Below, in pieces: positions 1 to 8,719 of a DNA stretch of 64,000 bases. Source of the stretch: CBCXTT01 sp965178295 (GTDB lineage: Bacteria > Pseudomonadota > Alphaproteobacteria > UBA7879). The number at the start of each line of letters is the position of its first letter. The first letter of the stretch is position 1. The notes under the pieces were generated by a model. That model worked only from the letters and a program-made list of their open reading frames with translations, was not told the DNA's origin and made no database searches. The translations under genes and the position numbers were made by a program. The DNA is taken from positions 62,001 to 126,000 of the forward strand of contig CBCXTT010000005.1 of NCBI GenBank assembly GCA_965178295.1, given 5' to 3'.

Positions 1-2
1 CG

Positions 3-143
3 AGTCATGTGCAGTATAGCGTGGATTCGCAGATATCTTGGTATATGCGATTAGATAATCTCCTAAATACACAGTATGAAAATATTCCAGATTGGGCAAC
101 GCGTGGAAGGAGTGTTTATGTTGGTTTTCGCATGCGTTTTTAG
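3..143 (+). CDS. TonB-dependent outer-membrane receptor, C-terminal end (partial)
   Basis: The frame enters from the left edge and stops at TAG 141-143. Its last residues read LDNLLNTQYENIPDWATRG and then RSVYVGFRMRF. This is the typical end of a TonB-dependent receptor of the BtuB kind: a penultimate strand with 'xDNLxxxxYE', then 'GRxxYVGxxxxF' with a terminal aromatic residue, the signal for outer-membrane barrel insertion. It overlaps the following binding-protein gene by 26 bp, which argues for one operon of receptor, periplasmic binding protein, permease and ATPase. The substrate cannot be told from this fragment; cobalamin or a ferric chelate is most likely. Only about 46 residues are visible. 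Confidence 0.82.
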   Translation, partial: SHVQYSVDSQISWYMRLDNLLNTQYENIPDWATRGRSVYVGFRMRF

Positions 144-879
144 TTTTGTAATAGCACTGCCTTCATTTGGAGGAGTCACATCCCTCGATTTATGTGCAGA
201 CCAGTGGATTCTATGGCTATTTTCCCAGGAAGATATTACGGCTGTATCATCGCTCGCACAAGACCCGATTATATCATTTGAATATATAAAGGCTGACTCT
301 GTCGTGCCGCATAATAATTCTATCGAGGATTTTTTAGCGCATCCGGAAGATACGTACATCGCCACATACTGTACTCAAAAGAAACGTCAGTTCTTTGACA
401 AATCCGGTCTTCACATTCTTGTATTACCACAGGTGCAATCTATGGATGATTTTGAAGCTGTTTTCCTGGCTTTTGAAAATACTTTTCCTGACAATAGTCA
501 GCTGCACTGTAAAATACATAATGCACGCTCTGCTCTTAACAAGATGAAACAAGAAGGCCACATGACTAGCACAGCCCTGGTATTTGATGTAGGTGGGCAC
601 AGTTGTGGCACGCATACAAACTGGTCTGTTATCTTGGATGCGGCACACATAAAAAATATGAACTCTGATGCAGGGTGTCGTTACCTCACAATGGAGAAAG
701 CGATTTCATATGAGGCGGATATAGTGTTGTGCACAAGACAGCACCCTGTGTTACCAACATGCACAGATGACAGATTTTCACGCTATAAGGTATGCATTCT
801 ACCGGAGAAACTTGTTCTTTGTCTAACCCCGACTAGTCTCATCGAAGCTGTGCAAGAGGTTAATAAATGTCGCGCATAG
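118..879 (+). CDS. periplasmic substrate-binding protein of a cobalamin/iron-chelate ABC importer
   Basis: This is the solute-binding component that would deliver cobalamin or a ferric chelate from the outer-membrane receptor to the inner-membrane permease. I start at ATG 118 because a strong Shine-Dalgarno (GGAAGGAG) lies just upstream and the product then opens with a hydrophobic signal peptide (MLVFACVFSFVIALPSFGG). An ATG at 76 is in frame but has no such site. The mature protein begins SLDLCADQWIL, which matches the 'SLNLCADQ' start of the alphaproteobacterial BtuF/FecB-like family. It has 253 residues, slightly short for the family. Its end overlaps the permease start by 13 bp. BtuF versus a siderophore-binding protein cannot be decided from sequence alone. 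Confidence 0.8.
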   Translation: MLVFACVFSFVIALPSFGGVTSLDLCADQWILWLFSQEDITAVSSLAQDPIISFEYIKADSVVPHNNSIEDFLAHPEDTYIATYCTQKKRQFFDKSGLHILVLPQVQSMDDFEAVFLAFENTFPDNSQLHCKIHNARSALNKMKQEGHMTSTALVFDVGGHSCGTHTNWSVILDAAHIKNMNSDAGCRYLTMEKAISYEADIVLCTRQHPVLPTCTDDRFSRYKVCILPEKLVLCLTPTSLIEAVQEVNKCRA

Positions 880-1796
880 ATTATGTACTGGGAGGCGGAA
901 TGTTTGTTTTATTTGTTATTTCTCTTTCTTTTGGACCCACAAGTGTGACCCATCTTTTGACGACAGATATTGGCTGGTTTATTTTAACAGACATACGTGT
1001 TCCGCGTGCTTTTCTGGCCATGGGCAGTGGATGTGTTCTTGCGTTGGCGGGAGGGTGTTTGCAAGTGTATTTCAACAACCCATTGGCTGATGCAGGAGTA
1101 TTAGGTATTTCGAGCATGTCAGCATTTGGTGCGGTGATAAGCATTTATTGTGGTGCACCTATGCTGGTACCCGTTCTTTCTATTGTATTAGGTGGTGTTG
1201 CAGGTGCCTTTCTTTTGTGTTGCGTGCGTCAGGGATATGGGACTCGTTCTATTTTGCTTATGGGCATTTCTTTAAGCAGTTTCTCTGGTGCTCTTATTTG
1301 TCTTTTTTTAAACTTAACAAAAAATCCTTATGCGCTGCTGGAAAGCATCTATTGGCTTTTTGGAAGTTTTGAGAATCGCACGCTTTCAGATGTTTGGCTT
1401 GTTGCACCATTTTGGGTGATAGGGAGCACTATTCTTTTCCATAATGCAGGGCACTTAAATAACAGTGCGCTTGGAGATGATTTGGCAATGAGTCGCGGAA
1501 CATCCATGAATCGTCTCGCGTGTTATCTAATTTTAGGCATAACACTTTGTGTTGGACCAATGGTGGCGGTGACGGGTGTTGTTGGCTTCATTGGTCTGAT
1601 CGCACCTCATATTGCACGGTTCTTTTCAGGCAGTTTGCCAACAAAAAACTTACGTACCATAACATTCATTGGCGGAGCACTGAGTCTCTCTGCTGATATC
1701 ATTGTGCGGATTTTGCCCGGCGATATTAATGTTGGTGTTGTAACAGCACTTATTGGTACGCCCATATTTGTCTATTTACTTACTCGGGAGATGTAG
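867..1796 (+). CDS. FecCD/BtuC-type ABC transporter permease
   Basis: An inner-membrane permease of 309 residues with about nine hydrophobic segments, a little short for the FecCD/BtuC family (about 330). Family landmarks are the early segment LALAGGCLQVYFNNPLAD followed by GVLGISS. Later come GVVGFIGLIAPHIARFF, which in BtuC includes the loop that docks on the ATPase, and the C-terminal stretch DIIVRILPGDINVGVVTALI. It starts at ATG 867 inside the end of the binding-protein gene, and the ATPase gene begins one base after its stop, so the three are translationally coupled. It would form a homodimer that imports cobalamin or a ferric chelate. Confidence 0.88.
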   Translation: MSRIDYVLGGGMFVLFVISLSFGPTSVTHLLTTDIGWFILTDIRVPRAFLAMGSGCVLALAGGCLQVYFNNPLADAGVLGISSMSAFGAVISIYCGAPMLVPVLSIVLGGVAGAFLLCCVRQGYGTRSILLMGISLSSFSGALICLFLNLTKNPYALLESIYWLFGSFENRTLSDVWLVAPFWVIGSTILFHNAGHLNNSALGDDLAMSRGTSMNRLACYLILGITLCVGPMVAVTGVVGFIGLIAPHIARFFSGSLPTKNLRTITFIGGALSLSADIIVRILPGDINVGVVTALIGTPIFVYLLTREM

Positions 1797-1797
1797 C

Positions 1798-2586
1798 ATG
1801 ATTTCCTTTAATGATGTTTCTGTCGTGATTAATAAGAAAGAATGTTTAAAGAATGTATCCGGATGTTTTCCAAAAAATAAAATTACCACAATTTTAGGCC
1901 CCAATGGTGCAGGCAAGACAACTTTGTTGCGTGTGTTAGCAGGTTTGCTATCCTCTGTTAAAGGTCATATCCATTTAGCAGAGCTGGACACGCGTCTGTG
2001 TGGACTCGATGTTCTTGCCCGGGAACGAAGTTTTTTGCCAGCTGCAGCCGATATTCGACCACACCTTCGTGTATGGGAGCTGTTAGGGTTATCGCCATTG
2101 ATAGATGATGATATTCTAGAGCGTCTAAAGCTTAACTCTTTATGGAGTCGAGTCTTTACCACTCTTTCCACAGGTGAAAAAGTCCGCGTCCTTTTGGCGA
2201 TGACATATTTCGACAATACATCAGTGTGGTTTTTAGATGAGCCATTGGCGCATTTAGATCCCGCGTATCAGGTGCAAGTTTTATATTTTTTACGGGACAT
2301 GAAGAAGGAAAAGAATAAAACGATTATTATGACCTCGCATGATTTGGAGATAGCAAAACGACACGCGGACCATGTTTATCTCCTGCGTTCAGGGGTATGC
2401 GTAGCATCGGGTTCACCGACATCAGCGTTAACGCACTCGAATGTGCAGACGTGTTTTGATCTCACACCTATACAACAGTGGGCAGCGTGCCTAAAAATAC
2501 CACAGAATAAAAACACCAAAAATGACACGGTAAATGGCAAAGAGCGTGAATGTGAATTTTCGGATCCACCACATCATCAAAAATAG
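1798..2586 (+). CDS. ABC transporter ATP-binding protein (FecE/BtuD type)
   Basis: The ATPase that powers the importer, 262 residues from ATG 1798, preceded by GGGAG. An upstream in-frame GTG at 1753 would extend it into the permease gene and is rejected. It shows Walker A GPNGAGKTT, a slightly divergent signature LSTGEKVRV in place of LSGGE, Walker B VWFLDEP, the D-loop HLD, and the switch histidine in MTSHD. The last 32 codons overlap the 3' end of the convergent uppP gene by 96 bp. The C-terminal tail (KNTKNDTVNGKERECE) looks unlike a normal family C-terminus and may be an extension produced when the original stop was lost. Confidence 0.88.
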   Translation: MISFNDVSVVINKKECLKNVSGCFPKNKITTILGPNGAGKTTLLRVLAGLLSSVKGHIHLAELDTRLCGLDVLARERSFLPAAADIRPHLRVWELLGLSPLIDDDILERLKLNSLWSRVFTTLSTGEKVRVLLAMTYFDNTSVWFLDEPLAHLDPAYQVQVLYFLRDMKKEKNKTIIMTSHDLEIAKRHADHVYLLRSGVCVASGSPTSALTHSNVQTCFDLTPIQQWAACLKIPQNKNTKNDTVNGKERECEFSDPPHHQK

Positions 2587-3276
2587 AATACCGAGGCCGG
2601 TAGAAAATGACAAACCAATAGCAATGAACAGATCAGGGCTGTAAGAAACTTGCTGTATTTCAACAAGCTCAAGAAAAGTAAGCGTTACAGCGCCCAGAAC
2701 TGTTGGTATGGACAGCAAAAACGAGAAACGTACAGATTCTGCTCTTTTTAAGCCACGCAGACGCCCTCCAATAATCGTCATTCCAGAGCGACTGGCGCCA
2801 GGAATAAAGGCTACCACTTGTAACAATCCAATTAAAATAGCATCATGCAATTTCAGGTGACTTAGTGCTTTAGTCGCGGAACACTCTTGATCTACCAGAT
2901 ACAAAGCAATACCAGAGATGATAGATACCCATCCAATTACAGGCATAGTACGACCAAATCCACCTCCGTATTTATGGAGCATATAGCCTGCTATAGCAGC
3001 TGGGATTGTTGCGGCACACAAAAAGAGAACCAGCCAAAGACCTGGAAGAAATTTACCCTTTAATGCAAAAAAAAGGCCTTCAATCATTGTTACAAGATCT
3101 CGCCAGAAATAAACAAAGATAACCAGTAATGTGCCAAAATGAAGGGAAATTTCAGTGAGGCGGCCTAGGGACGGAATATGCAATAATTGACTCAGAAGAA
3201 TTACATGCCCTGTAGAACTTAAAGGCAAGAATTCCGTTATGCCCTGTATGAGCGATAAGATGAAGACGTCTTGCAA
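2491..3276 (-). CDS. uppP: undecaprenyl-diphosphatase UppP (BacA)
   Basis: This integral membrane enzyme removes a phosphate from undecaprenyl diphosphate, regenerating the lipid carrier for peptidoglycan and O-antigen synthesis. The 261-residue product has the family motif QGITEFLPLSSTGHVILLSQ at residues 10-29 and the second signature IPGASRSGMTIIGGR, plus about eight membrane segments, and is of full family length. The start is a TTG codon (CAA at 3274-3276 on the + strand). It is supported by an AGGAG seven bases upstream, and the protein then opens directly with the conserved N-terminus. The 3' end overlaps the convergent ABC ATPase gene. Keeping uppP next to a glutathione S-transferase gene is common in related alphaproteobacteria. 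Confidence 0.95.
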   Translation of the reverse strand: MQDVFILSLIQGITEFLPLSSTGHVILLSQLLHIPSLGRLTEISLHFGTLLVIFVYFWRDLVTMIEGLFFALKGKFLPGLWLVLFLCAATIPAAIAGYMLHKYGGGFGRTMPVIGWVSIISGIALYLVDQECSATKALSHLKLHDAILIGLLQVVAFIPGASRSGMTIIGGRLRGLKRAESVRFSFLLSIPTVLGAVTLTFLELVEIQQVSYSPDLFIAIGLSFSTGLGILFLMMWWIRKFTFTLFAIYRVIFGVFILWYF

Positions 3277-3393
3277 AAAACACTCCTATGTATGTAGCGT
3301 ACAAGAAATATATATCATAAATTAAAGTTTTTGTCCTTTGGATATTTGTGCTAAAAATAGAGAGATCCAAAATTTCCAAAAGATTAGCTCTTT

Positions 3394-4065
3394 ATGCGTG
3401 TACTATATCACTTGACTGTTTGTCCCTTTTCACGATCTGTGCGCTTAGCGCTGGAAGAAAAACATTTAGATTTTCGTCTTGTTTCAGAAAAGCCATGGGA
3501 AGAAAGAGAAGAGTTTATTGGTTTAAACCCGGCAGGTGAATTTCCTGTTTTAAAAGAAGAAACGGGTCAGGCTATTTGCCAAACATACCCGCTCTACGAA
3601 TACTTGGAGGAAAAGTATCCAAGTGCACAAAAACTTATAACAGGCACACCACAAGAGAAGGCAGAAATTCGCCGCCTCTGTGTTTGGGTAAATGAAAAGT
3701 TCTATCGTGAAGTAACTAAGCGCTTGGTGTGGGAAAAGCTTTTAAAGCGTTTTTACAAGAACGGCTGCGCTGAAGCAAAAATTATGCGTGCCGGGACGAT
3801 TGCCTTAGCACATCACTTGCAATATTTCTCTTGGCTTCTTGAGGGGCGTGACTGGATTGCAGGAAATCAAATTTCTATGGCAGATTTTGTTTTGGCGGCA
3901 CATTTGTCATCGATAGACTTTGTCGGCAGCATGCCCTGGGTAAAATTCCCATGTGTTAAAAATTGGTACGCATGCATAAAGTCTCGACCCAGCTTTCGAC
4001 CTCTTCTCGGGGATAATTTCCCCGGTGTCACTCCTCCAGCTAGTTATCGTGATTTAGATTTTTAA
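3394..4065 (+). CDS. glutathione S-transferase family protein
   Basis: A cytosolic protein of 223 residues with the two-domain GST layout. The N-terminal thioredoxin-like half opens MRVLYHLTVCPFSRSVRLAL, followed by NPAGEFPVL with its cis-proline and by the glutathione-binding Glu/Ser-type region. The C-terminal helical half includes WIAGNQISMADFVLAAHLS, the conserved N-capping and hydrophobic-staple motif of GSTs. The CPFS motif near the start resembles the active-site cysteine of omega/beta-type enzymes. It stands alone: the queG gene that often follows a GST of this kind in related bacteria is not visible downstream. Substrate unknown. Confidence 0.85.
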   Translation: MRVLYHLTVCPFSRSVRLALEEKHLDFRLVSEKPWEEREEFIGLNPAGEFPVLKEETGQAICQTYPLYEYLEEKYPSAQKLITGTPQEKAEIRRLCVWVNEKFYREVTKRLVWEKLLKRFYKNGCAEAKIMRAGTIALAHHLQYFSWLLEGRDWIAGNQISMADFVLAAHLSSIDFVGSMPWVKFPCVKNWYACIKSRPSFRPLLGDNFPGVTPPASYRDLDF

Positions 4066-4530
4066 AGCTTGCAATAGCATTGCTCCAGTCTAGAGACGGA
4101 TTCAAAATCTTAATGTAAGGCGTATTTGGTCTGGATGATCGTCATGACTCGAGATATTTAATGTAAGGCGTATGCTGCATAAATCAAGAAAATTATAATG
4201 AATCAAGAAAACATGTTATATCATACATAAGTTTTTCATCTCAAATCCGCTGCAGAAGTGGCCGTGTTCAGTATAGTGTGAAGTAGGTTTGGTGCGTCCC
4301 ACAGAAATTTTTGGACTAGACACATGAGGCGGTTCAAGGGTACTACTGTACCCGTAGGCTGCATTTATTGCTCAAGCGCTTTGAAGGTGCACCTAAATTT
4401 TCTTGTAATCTTTTTGTCAAGACTCATACAATACTCGACCTACGCTCAGGGGTTTCAAAAGTCGGGTTTTATGCAGCACAAAACGCCACCCCGGTTTTAA
4501 GGTAGCGTTTTGTGTGATACATCAGTCAGT
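4066..4530. other. intergenic stretch with a 16-bp direct repeat
   Basis: No reading frame here looks like a gene. TTAATGTAAGGCGTAT occurs at 4110-4125 and again at 4158-4173. The right end holds the inverted repeat at 4477-4514, listed separately. The rest shows nothing I can interpret. Confidence 0.6.
4477..4514 (-). terminator. inverted repeat, possible terminator of the small secreted-protein gene
   Basis: CACAAAACGCCACC (4477-4490) pairs with GGTAGCGTTTTGTG (4501-4514): 14 pairs including one G-T wobble, around a 10-base loop. It lies 16 bp beyond the stop of the minus-strand gene at 4531. No clear T-run follows on either strand, so it may stabilise the mRNA end rather than terminate by itself. 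Confidence 0.5.
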
Positions 4531-4851
4531 TTACTCCATCTCTTCTTCCGTTTCTTCTATTGCGTGCTGGCGGAGCTCTGCATATGTGGTAGGAGGTGCA
4601 CCGGGCGCTGTTAGAACCATACTTTGATGAACCGTACCATGAACCGTGCCCTTTGCTCGTTCCTGAGCCCATTTCTCTGAGCGTTCTTCAGCTTCAATTT
4701 CAGGTGGCGCTTCTTGATCCACCGTCATATCACTGAGTTCCTTATAATGAAAGTGATCGTGAACATGGTTTGCTCCTGCATTTTGGGTTTCTGCATGTGC
4801 GGTGAGCACGAGCAAGCACGCAACGCTTGAGGTAACTAAAATCTTTTTCAT
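4531..4851 (-). CDS. small secreted protein of unknown function, His- and Glu-rich
   Basis: A 106-residue protein I do not recognise. It opens with a textbook Sec signal peptide (MKKILVTSSVACLLVLTAHA, probable cleavage after AHA). The mature part of about 86 residues is hydrophilic. It has a His-rich start (HVHDHFHY) that could bind metal, and an acidic middle and tail (EIEAEERSEKW; EETEEEME at the end). AGGAGG lies a few bases upstream of ATG 4851, and a hairpin follows the stop, so this is a well-formed gene amid non-coding DNA. It is probably periplasmic or exported. No neighbour suggests a role. Confidence 0.72.
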   Translation of the reverse strand: MKKILVTSSVACLLVLTAHAETQNAGANHVHDHFHYKELSDMTVDQEAPPEIEAEERSEKWAQERAKGTVHGTVHQSMVLTAPGAPPTTYAELRQHAIEETEEEME

Positions 4852-5365
4852 GACAATCCTCCTTATAGTGGCTTATAGGCATACTATGGCACAAATATCT
4901 CTCTCTGTCTACCTCAGCGATATTCTTAAAAAGTTTTTCTTGACAAGCGTATCCGTCATGAAGATGGAAAGTCGGTGACAGACAATCTATTCACTGATTT
5001 CTGCATGTAGCAGTGCGACCCTTCACGAATTTTAGTAACGCCATCCCGCCACGTTAAATACGCTCTCTGTTCTTGGTGGTGTATTTGATGAAATTAAAAC
5101 TGAAGCTGATGCTAATATTAGGTATAGCATATGCTATACTTGTGCCAGCCGTCATTGACCACAGAATCTTCGGAAAATCGAGAGAAGGTGTAGCCGAAAC
5201 AGAGAGCGCTATGTGTATTATTCCATTGCTCAAAAAACAATACATTATCTTACCTTAAGGGGGCGTTACAAGATGGGGTGTGGTGATTACAACTATTGCA
5301 AGTTGTTCCAATACATCGCCTGACTTGAGGGGTGAGGAAGGCTGTGTTTCATAGAAAGCCATGGG
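4852..5365. other. non-coding stretch with an 18-bp palindrome
   Basis: The two short overlapping frames at 5054-5258 show no family resemblance. CGCTCTCTGTT near 5060 and AACAGAGAGCG near 5199 form an 11-bp inverted repeat. GTATAGCATATGCTATAC is a perfect palindrome at 5122-5139. I see no promoter or gene that these clearly serve. Confidence 0.5.
5122..5139. repeat. perfect 18-bp palindrome
   Basis: GTATAGCATATGCTATAC reads the same on both strands. It could be a dimeric regulator site or chance in AT-rich debris. No intact gene lies within 700 bp on its right. Confidence 0.6.
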
Positions 5366-6102
5366 CTAAAAACATCGATCGCACCTAGGCTCCTGATAGT
5401 GGTCGCCTCTCTAGATGCAGTAGGGGGGTGTGCGGGGTATCATGAATTGATATTGAATGCTGTAGGAAGGCCAGATAACACGTATTGGACATACTCATTC
5501 CCACCCAATATAGCTGATGAAATACAGCTTCGATGCTCTTATTGTATCGTCAGCTCTCTCTAGTAATATAGAACTGTTGACGGATGTATCAGGCTAATTA
5601 TCTGACGTCTTTTATGTTGGGCGTGGAATACACTATTATTGGTATGACGTGTTGATGCAACGAAAGGATCTCCGTTAACACATGACACAATAAGGGGTGC
5701 CTGTTTATTTAAAAGATATCTGACAACAAATTCATACCTTTGGTCTTCAATGACTCAAATGCCGCAACCGAATATGTGCCGTAGTCAGTACCAACAGTTT
5801 TTGATAAGGATACCAGATGGAAGAATTTTCCTAGACAGAGGGAAATAAAATTTATAGTTGGGACGACAGCAAAATACCTATATTAAAAACTTATCCTATT
5901 TTGCGTTCTTCAAAGTAGGAAGTTGATAATATGAAAGATATTAATAGAAACGATAATACTTGGTAGTTAGTCGATAGTGCGCGATAAAAGTGCATATGTT
6001 TCCCTTTTTGGGCTTGGCGCGGAAATCATGAGAGGATAATGAGGGAAAACCTTTACTAATGTTCGTATTCAGAATGGAGTGATTTTGGGGGGTACATAAT
6101 GT
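5366..6102 (+). pseudogene. remnant of an unidentified lipoprotein-type gene
   Basis: Protein-like segments follow one another on the + strand in shifting frames, interrupted by stops. Around 5366-5440 there is a lipoprotein-like leader: a basic start, RLLIVVASLDAV, then a lipobox-like VGGC. It continues AGYHELILNAVGRPDNTYW. Near 5740 comes KFIPLVFNDSNAATEYVP, then a stop, then SVPTVFDKDTRWKNFPRQRE. Near 5980 come KSAYVSLFGLGAEIMRG and KTFTNVRIQNGVILGGT. At least four frame changes or stops separate them, so no functional product is expected. I do not recognise the family. Confidence 0.4.
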
Positions 6103-6876
6103 ATACTATATGTACTGGATATTGTATTGAACCGTATACTCAATTCCGGATAGAGAACAAGTTTTATAAAACACCTCAAAAAAAGAAATTTGAGATGCAT
6201 ATATTAGAAAAGACGTTAGTGAATGCACCAGGATTTCCTTGCGTAAGCTATGTAGCGATCAGAATGTATGTCATGTCGCGCGTTCCAGGGAGATCAAAAT
6301 TGGTGCAGAGCGATGGATCAGCGTGGGTTCGCTACTGAGAAAATTTTCAGAAATGCCTCAGCTTATTTCGGAGAAAAACGTTCAAACATTGATGATGAAG
6401 AAGCGTAACGATATGCGGTCAGTTATTATCAAAAATTTGATCGATGATAGGTTATGTCTCCCGTGCCTGGGTGGCGCTGATACTCACGATCTTATGTGAG
6501 TGGCGGCTCTGCGGTAGATCTCTTGAGTAGTATGGAACATGTGCATATGTCAAATTTGAGTGTTTTTATGTAGTATATTATAATGTTTTATGTTCTTAAC
6601 ATTCTAACCTATTATACAGTAAATTCAGGTAGGTACTGTGTCTATATCGGTATCGGTATTGTTGATGATGAAGCCTCATTGTTTGGGGCGCCAGTTGTGT
6701 ATTGTATGTAGTACATAGGGCCTTGATGAGAGAGGGGCTATTTACTACCTGTTCCATTAAAGTGCACTTAAAGGGGAGTAGCGCTCTTTGAGAGATGTGT
6801 GATGAAACAGGCATTCCATGCTAAGAAACAAGGTTTTAATATTATACTCTTGAATCTTTTGCTATGCGATGCAAAC
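6103..6876. other. non-coding stretch
   Basis: Short open frames at 6099-6338 and 6239-6499 have no recognisable motif, no good ribosome-binding site and no coding-like composition. They may be more debris of the remnant to the left. Nothing else seen. Confidence 0.5.
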
Positions 6877-7095
6877 TCATACTTTAAAGTTTTCAAAACG
6901 CTTGTTGAATTTTGCGAGTTGCCCTGCCGAGTCTACTAAGCGGTGTACGCCTGTCCATGCAGGGTGTGATTTTGGGTCAATTTCAAGCCTTAATACATCA
7001 CCCGGCTTACCCCATGTAGAGCGCATTTCGAATGTCTCTCCATCAGTCATCTCAACAGTGATCTCATGATAGTCTGGGTGAATACCTTTTTTCAT
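6877..7095 (-). CDS. rpmE: 50S ribosomal protein L31
   Basis: L31 sits on the large subunit and contributes to the bridge with the small subunit. The 72-residue product opens [20 protein letters not shown], carries [20 protein letters not shown] and AWTGVH, and ends in KFNKRFENF, all standard for alphaproteobacterial L31. The zinc-binding cysteines of the 'C+' form are absent, as is usual in this lineage. GAGGAA lies eight bases before ATG 7095. It is an isolated single gene between stretches of decayed DNA, which shows that the region is not simply foreign: an essential gene survived while its neighbours decayed. Confidence 0.96.
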   Translation of the reverse strand: MKKGIHPDYHEITVEMTDGETFEMRSTWGKPGDVLRLEIDPKSHPAWTGVHRLVDSAGQLAKFNKRFENFKV

Positions 7096-7318
7096 AGGAT
7101 ATGTTCCTCACAAATCTAGCTCAAATCAATATATCTCTGAATTTGTAACGGACTCTTTGAACAATGGCAAGAAAAATATGGAATATATTTCGAGATAGTT
7201 GCAGCACATGTAACATGTGCCCTCCCCAAACTTAGATGCGAGACACATTCATGATGTCCAATGAATAAAAGATAAAAAACATTCTTGTGCATAGAATAGT
7301 ACTGCCTACTACAGGAGG

Positions 7319-7580
7319 ATGATTACGACAAAAGTTGATTACCTTGTTCCTAAAAAGTACAGCGCTTCTGAGTCAATATAGCATAGATGAAAAAGGGAGA
7401 AAGGTAGGTAAAACTGGCGCGGAGATGATATATGATGCAGTGACAGCCTGGTCAAAAGCAGATCCACAATAGCGAATTGTGCGCTATCGCTACAAGGTAG
7501 ATAGAAATTATGCTCTAGTTACTCTGGGGCATGAAGATGGTACGTTTCTAATAGTAAAGCTGTATATACATGATTCATAG
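7319..7580 (+). pseudogene. remnant of an unidentified gene
   Basis: A strong ribosome-binding site (AGGAGG) precedes ATG 7319, which opens MITTKVDYLVPKKYSASES and then hits a stop. In a shifted frame the DNA reads QYSIDEKGRKVGKTGAEMIY, continues DAVTAWSKADPQ, passes an in-frame TAG, and goes on RIVRYRYKVDRNYALVTLGH. One frameshift and one nonsense codon therefore break a reading frame that otherwise looks like protein. The family is not recognised. A further open frame at 7746-8066 could be its continuation or chance. Confidence 0.38.
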
Positions 7581-8719
7581 AGCGATATCCCGCTAATACG
7601 TAGCGGTTGGGTAGAAATTTAAAACGGTCAAGAGTGCTACAGTACTGGTGCCTCAAGAAAAAATAACGCTCGAATCTTATCAAAGAAGATGCTTGAAGTA
7701 GGGAAGGATAAAGGATAAAAGAATGGATATTAGAGTGCTTGTAATTTGGCAGGTGACGATGTGGGGACAAGCAACCTTCCACACTACTATGCGGCCTGTG
7801 ATGATGGTCGGAGTAAGGTGCACTTGTATATTGTTGCAGAGTTTGTGATTTGCCCGTCCTCGAGAGTCAATGCTAGAATCTCTCTTCCGTTGCGCAGATG
7901 GACACAGATCCTGCGCTCTAACAGCGGACCGTATATATTGGGCAAAGATTCTTTCGTGCTTTACAGAGATGATGTGTCTATGGCTTCCATCGTCATTGAT
8001 GGCCTGCAAGAAATCACAGATCATTTTCATAGCTGCGATGCACATGTTTTTTTATATACGCTCTGATAAAAAAGAAGGTAGGAGATTATCCTATTGATCA
8101 ATGTGCTGAAAGGGAGGGCAAGATTCGCAATGGTTTTTCTCCCGTGCCTCGTATGCAAAGAGCAAGAATGCCCATTGCACAATCTGTGGAGATTCAAGTG
8201 TTAAAATTGTAGCCTTTTCCGTATAGTGCACATGTTGATTCGCTTTAATTGAGCGTACGTAGCAGTGATTGTTCTGATGGGTGATGCAGGATAATAGGAC
8301 CTGCAGTGAGTACAGAAAATGCACGTTGCTCCTTAAATGGTCAATAGAGGGGTGGAAGGGGCATGCGATGACTCGCGTGGTTAGCGTTATTTCCCTTTTT
8401 CAGAGGACCGCAGAGCAATGATAGAGAAAAGCGCCTGGTTAGAGAATCGGCCTGAGTAGCATATCTATCTCTAATACTCCTCAAGTTTCCTTTCTCCGCA
8501 GTAGAACTAAAAATAGTATCTCGCATAAACAATGTATTACGTGCTGGTTCGAGGAATTTTTTTTAACGTCTAAATTTTGTGGGGTCGTGCTCGTTCTGGC
8601 GCTTGAACCAGTGGCGAGTATGATGTTGTCCTAAGACCCTTCTACAGCTCTCTCGGGACTCTTGTTGTATATATTTTTCATAATGCCGCCATTAAAAATA
8701 ATGATGCATGATTATTAGA
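7581..8719. other. non-coding stretch between decayed gene and tsaD
   Basis: Open frames on both strands (for instance 7746-8066 on +, 7680-8045 on -) contradict each other and have no recognisable motif. No tRNA, promoter or strong hairpin was recognised. Probably gene debris. Confidence 0.5.

Noticed and set aside
5054..5258. Two opposing short frames (63 and 61 codons)
   Set aside because: They are near-antisense to each other around inverted repeats, with no family resemblance and no good start signal.
6099..6499. Overlapping 79- and 86-codon + strand frames
   Set aside because: No motif, biased amino-acid content and no conserved context.
7746..8066. 106-codon + strand frame
   Set aside because: Protein-like only in part, no start signal, overlapped by a longer minus-strand frame. 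At best part of the debris in this region.
8530..8570. A TTCGA-containing stretch resembling a tRNA T-arm
   Set aside because: No acceptor, D-arm or anticodon arm can be folded around it. No tRNA or rRNA gene was recognised anywhere in the window.
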